DNA of 64,000 bases from positions 5,571,855 to 5,635,854 of the forward strand of contig CM055877.1 in the NCBI GenBank assembly GCA_029582165.1. Reading direction: 5' to 3'. The notes beneath the pieces are model-generated. The model had not been told where the DNA came from, did not search any database, and saw only the letters and a program-made list of their open reading frames with translations. This document shows, piece after piece, positions 60,077 to 64,000 of this stretch; positions within the stretch are counted from its first letter, which is position 1, and each line of letters begins with the position of its first letter. The stretch comes from Portulaca oleracea. Lineage: Eukaryota; Streptophyta; Magnoliopsida; Caryophyllales; Portulacaceae. A program made the translations under genes and the position numbers.

Positions 60077-62047
60077 AGAAGAAAAAAGAAAAAGTAAGAG
60101 ATAAAGACGATAGAAATAAAGGAGGGAAACAAGCCAGGGAAGAAACAAAAAATGGAGTTCGCCCTCCAAAATTAACTATTTTAATGGATGGAAATTTGTT
60201 GGTTCACACTGAGTTGAACGAAGTCATATATTTCCTTTGATTTATATATGATATATAAACACTTATTTATACACTTAAAGGACTTAATTTCGAACTCTAA
60301 TTTATATTAACCTTAGAGTTTTTTGTTTCAATAAAAAATTTAGGAGATGTGATCTTCATTGAAATAAAACATGAATGTCTTACTTAATGTCCCTCATACG
60401 AAATAAATATGAATGTCTTACTCTCACAAAAATGGACTATGCGAAAATATAGGAACTGAATATACATGTAATCATGCATGCATAATGCATGGATGCATGG
60501 GAGTAAGACAAAAAGCAATCAATGGACACCTTATTATTTTTCTTTTCAAATACTTTTGCATGCATGCCCATGTCTCAAATACTTTTCTAAAGCGAAAAGG
60601 TAATTAAACTTGAAAGAAAATAAGAACAAATTCTTATTTGGCAAAATGAGACCTTTTGCCTCTAGCTGCCATTTTTGTACACGAATATGATAAATATCTG
60701 GGTAAGATACATCTTAAGTGTCTTGCCTTTTATAAAACCTACATATTTGTAAATTAAATTGAAAAAAAAATACACGATTAACTTCTATAACTATAATAAT
60801 ACATAAAAACTGTATGAAATCACACCTTTAACTATAATTTTTAAAATTTATAAAAAAAGTCTAAAATATGCCTAATGGATGGGGCTCATTCCTTAGAGTG
60901 TCAATTTCAATTGTTGGCGTAGCCAACACATTCCAAACTTCTTACAATTGATAATTAATAGTAACTGTAAAAAAAAGTTGGAGTTAAAAATGATAATACA
61001 TATTAATTTTATGAGAAGCAACACAGTTAAACAATAACTTTTCCAAGACACGTCTCATCACTCTTTTGTATATATTTACATGTTTTCTTTTGAGTATACT
61101 CGATTTGGTTTGGAATGGGTTATATCTGGCTTACGTCATAAGCTTAATTGTAACTAATAATTACGATCAATTTAAACATCATAAAGATAAGGAAATGGGT
61201 AAGATAATAAAAAGGAAAACTTTCAACCACCATAATAAAATGGGTAAGATCAATTTACCTTTTCAATGACAATTTTACACGACAAAAAAGCAAATATTTT
61301 TTCCATATCGTTCCAATTTTATTTTTTTTCCTTCCAAATTTATTAGATACCTACGAAGAGGCAACATATTTTCTCTAGAAACTATATTTTCCTAATTTTA
61401 CATGCTTTTTGTTAAATTTATGTATGTAGCAAATGAAGGTGTGCAATATAAGTATATAACATTAAAATTTGATAAATAAATACAATGTTAAGATAAAATA
61501 CTTTCTCCCTAAATTGATGACTATTCATATACCACTCAAATTTGTGGTTGATCTTAAACATCTCAAAGTTTCTATCATTGTTACTATTTTTATGAGAGAA
61601 AGTGCATTTACTTGTTTATTGGAAAATTAAACTAACATTAAGTCAAGGACTACATATTTATTTCCATTTAATTTTTCTTTTCCTAATTATTGCTTTATAT
61701 AAAGTTAAAAAGTTTAAGATCGATAAAAGTTAATCATATGTAATAAGTAGTAATTCTTCCATGCTATGTAGCTTTATATATGCTTGTATGTATTAAGAAT
61801 ATGTAATAAGTAGCAATTCTCTTCCTTGTTAAGTAGCTTCATATATGCTTGTATATATTAAGAATATAATTTTATTGAAGGCACTCAATGAACTTCTTTG
61901 ATATATTTCATATCCTTGCACCCATATTGTCACTCCTATATAGTCCTATTATATATATCTTACAAGCTAGTAGATATTTAGAATTCAAATACCTTTGAAA
62001 AAGCATGATGTTACTATTTAAGAGTTAAAGGCTCATACACATTTACT
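59800..62047. other. Unit 2 spacer after the carboxypeptidase gene
   Basis: AT-rich with a poly-C/poly-A tract at about 60046-60077. From about 60556 it is paralogous to 44911-47200 of unit 1. No gene is supported. Confidence 0.6.
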
Positions 62048-62145
62048 TAAGGGAATAAGGAGTACTTTAGAACCAACCTTGCCAAATTATGTATATTTGC
62101 ACTTAATTCTTTTAGGGAGTGTTTGGTTGGAAAATTTCTCGGGAA

Positions 62146-62184
62146 AGTTAATGCACTCACCCAAATAATAATATTAGTGATAGT

Positions 62185-62224
<40 letters not shown>

Positions 62225-62656
62225 TAATTTATGATGCTAATAGGATCCAACGTAGGATATTGTAGTGCACTGACTCACCCAAATAATAATATTAGTGATA
62301 ATTTGGATAATTGTGGTGATTATTAGGTTAACAAAAAACCTCTATAATGCTTTCAGGTTGATCGTAGTGAATACTTGGGGGTTAGCAGTATGGAACGCTC
62401 ACCTAGTGTCTTATATAATGTTAGAAAATAAATAAAGTATTATCCGACTAGGAATAATTAGTCACTATGTTTTGTAAGAGATTTTATTCCTGTGGTTATT
62501 GGTCGAACAATTTAGATGGTCGATTATTAATAAAATTCATCAGTTTCTCAATTACTGCTACTATACTGATCTTGCATGTCCCTAAGGCATGTGGCATAAC
62601 GTCCCATTAAGATATGACTAAATTAATTATTCGACAAAAAAATCTCGGGGCATTAC
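62146..62656. mobile_element. Possible solo LTR or other insertion in unit 3
   Basis: Sequence absent from unit 2 begins TAATGCACTCACCC (with a repeated GCACTCACCCAAATAATAAT block at about 62152 and 62270 and an (AAT)n tract) and ends CTCGGGGCATTACA. The ends TAATGC and GCATTA are inverted, and GGGAAAG flanks both sides. This fits a solo LTR, but the left terminus is not a clean TG, so it is tentative. Confidence 0.4.
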
Positions 62657-62664
62657 AGGGAAAG

Positions 62665-62951
62665 TATGAAGGGCATCACTCTGAACCTGGCAGTAGGGTA
62701 TGTTATAATCGAGACGATGACCAACATAGCTTTGATCAAGCTTCCAGATCTCCACGTGATAGAGAGAGGAATGATCCTATGGATTCTAAAGATTCATTGG
62801 CTTACAGTTTATATAGTTCCTACTCTTATGATCCTTATAGAAGGTTCTCTGAGTGTAGTAACAGCTCCGGTGCCAATAGAGATGACTATCGATATTATTC
62901 TTCAAGAAATAAAGATAGAGGTGATCGACACCGCCACCGGAGTGGAAGGTG
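62665..62951 (+). pseudogene. Arg/Ser/Tyr-rich gene fragment, copy in unit 3
   Basis: About 95 codons: GSRVCYNRDDDQHSFDQAS, SPRDRERNDPMDSKDSLAYS, YSYDPYRRFSECSNSSG, then DDYRYYSSRNKDRGDRHRHR and a stop. This copy reads further in frame than the unit 2 copy and ends in an RS/RD/RH-rich tail like those of splicing-related proteins. It has no start codon of its own and is flanked by an insertion and by CACTA-like repeats, so it is treated as a fragment. Confidence 0.5.
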
Positions 62952-64000
62952 AGTCATACTACAACAAAATGCGGCTTTAGCAACACACCAAAAATGTTAC
63001 TAGAGAATCAAATAGTGTTACCTTAGGTCTATGGCAACGTTTTTCCAAGTGTTACATTAGATTTGTGTTGTAATTGGTTATTGTAACATTTTTTAGGCTA
63101 TTGCAACGCTTGAAAAAAAATGTTGCTATAGGTATTTTGGCTGTTGCGACGCTTGCAAAAAAATGTTACCTTTAGGTATTGGACTATTGCAACACATACA
63201 AACAAAAATGTTGTTTTAGGTATTACCAAAGATAACTAGGGCATTGGTAGGGCGTAGCGACACTGTCTGATTTTGTGTAATGTTGTGCCATTTTATTGTT
63301 GTATTCATGCTGTGAGCAATGTGTCCTCTTGCATTTCAATACAGATATTCAATTTTTCAAAAAAAAAAAGAAACTCTAGTTGAACTCCAAGTTGGGACAT
63401 CAAATCACTAATTAAAACACATAAATTTATTAAAACGTAAGTAAAAATATAGAATATATTTGTCTCCATATTATTAACTGGTATTTTCACCAAAATAAAA
63501 GCAAGTATCGATTCCTAACTTTCATAAGACCAAGGATAACTAGGAACAATAATTAATCTACAAGAGATTAATTATTAACTTTTTTGAAAAAGCAAGAGCT
63601 TTTTTTTGGGGGAAAAATGTAACCACTTGTTATTCGTCAAATATAAACATATATTAGACATATGAGCTTGCGTAACATATTTTAGTAAAAAGTCATTTAT
63701 TTGATGGTATTAGCCTTGTAGTTTTTTCCCCATTGCCAAGTAAAATCTTTGAAAGGGTGAAACAGTCAAATTTTTTTATTAGATTAGGCTTAGAGCTCAA
63801 TTATTAATTATAGTGACAATTTGACATCATGATTGATTATGCCTTAACCACATAGTTCTTTACATTGTTATACTTTATATATATCTGTTTAGGAACATTG
63901 ATAACTAATGATAAACGTAAATCACCTCTGATTTGATACGCAAAATAAATGGACAGAATCTTTTAGATTTTGGTGCTATCTAAATCATGAAGATTTAATT

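Larger units (their letters stand above)
53039..62047. repeat. Unit 2 of the tandem gene block
   Basis: This unit starts with GGGAATAAGGAGT-type sequence that recurs at 62049, so the unit is about 9.0 kb. It holds a gene fragment next to a CACTA end, an intact peptide gene and an intact carboxypeptidase gene. Its order and orientation match unit 1 from 54566 onward. Confidence 0.85.
62048..64000. repeat. Start of unit 3 of the tandem block (cut by window end)
   Basis: It repeats the unit 2 start (GGGAATAAGGAGTACTTTAG...), the Arg/Ser/Tyr-rich fragment, the CACTA-like repeats and the peptide gene's upstream flank. The sequence 63840-64000 matches 54567-54727 with few changes. By this alignment a third peptide gene should start about 160 bp beyond the window. 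Confidence 0.85.

Overview
The window is nuclear DNA from a flowering plant, almost certainly a eudicot. The evidence is split genes with GT-AG introns, an ACC synthase, TAF5 and RRP15 housekeeping genes, an AT-rich background, and plant transposons (Stowaway-like and Mutator-like MITEs, hAT, CACTA, a Helitron, L1-type LINE debris, a Gypsy-type LTR element and a Cassandra-type TRIM carrying 5S rRNA sequence). No species can be named from sequence alone. Many of the six-frame open reading frames use GTG or TTG starts or are exon fragments; gene models here were built by hand from splice signals, reading phase and family knowledge.

Left part (1-33.9 kb), single-copy genes. A four-exon 1-aminocyclopropane-1-carboxylate synthase gene (+, 4232-6992; 481 aa) makes the ethylene precursor. 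It is followed, tail to tail, by a 19-exon TAF5 gene (-, 24202-8936; 674 aa) encoding the WD40 subunit of TFIID. TAF5 has a 5.5-kb intron filled with LINE and MITE remains and a last intron that appears to use a GC donor. Next comes a nested cluster of MITEs (24.8-26.65 kb), then an RRP15-like rRNA-processing gene (-, 32169 to about 28.4 kb) whose last exon is unresolved.

Right part (33.9-64 kb), a tandemly duplicated block. Each unit holds a two-exon gene for a small secreted cysteine-rich peptide (+) facing, tail to tail, a nine-exon S28-family (prolyl-type) serine carboxypeptidase gene (-). Unit 1 is 33.9-47.2 kb, unit 2 is about 53.0-62.0 kb, and a third unit begins near 62.05 kb and runs off the window just before its peptide gene. 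The unit 1 carboxypeptidase is a pseudogene (two stops and a lost splice acceptor) with a 1.1-kb Helitron in an intron. The unit 2 copy is intact over 484 codons with its Ser-Asp-His triad. The two peptides keep every cysteine but differ almost entirely by amino-acid-changing substitutions.

Units 1 and 2 are separated by a 5.8-kb Gypsy-type element that has gag and a broken protease but no reverse transcriptase, RNase H or integrase. Its 5' LTR carries a complete Cassandra TRIM and its 3' LTR carries a hAT element. Because the units are paralogous, several insertions can be checked against an empty site inside the same window.

The most interesting system is the co-duplicated peptide/carboxypeptidase pair, with apparent diversifying change in the peptide. 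Any functional link between the two is inference.
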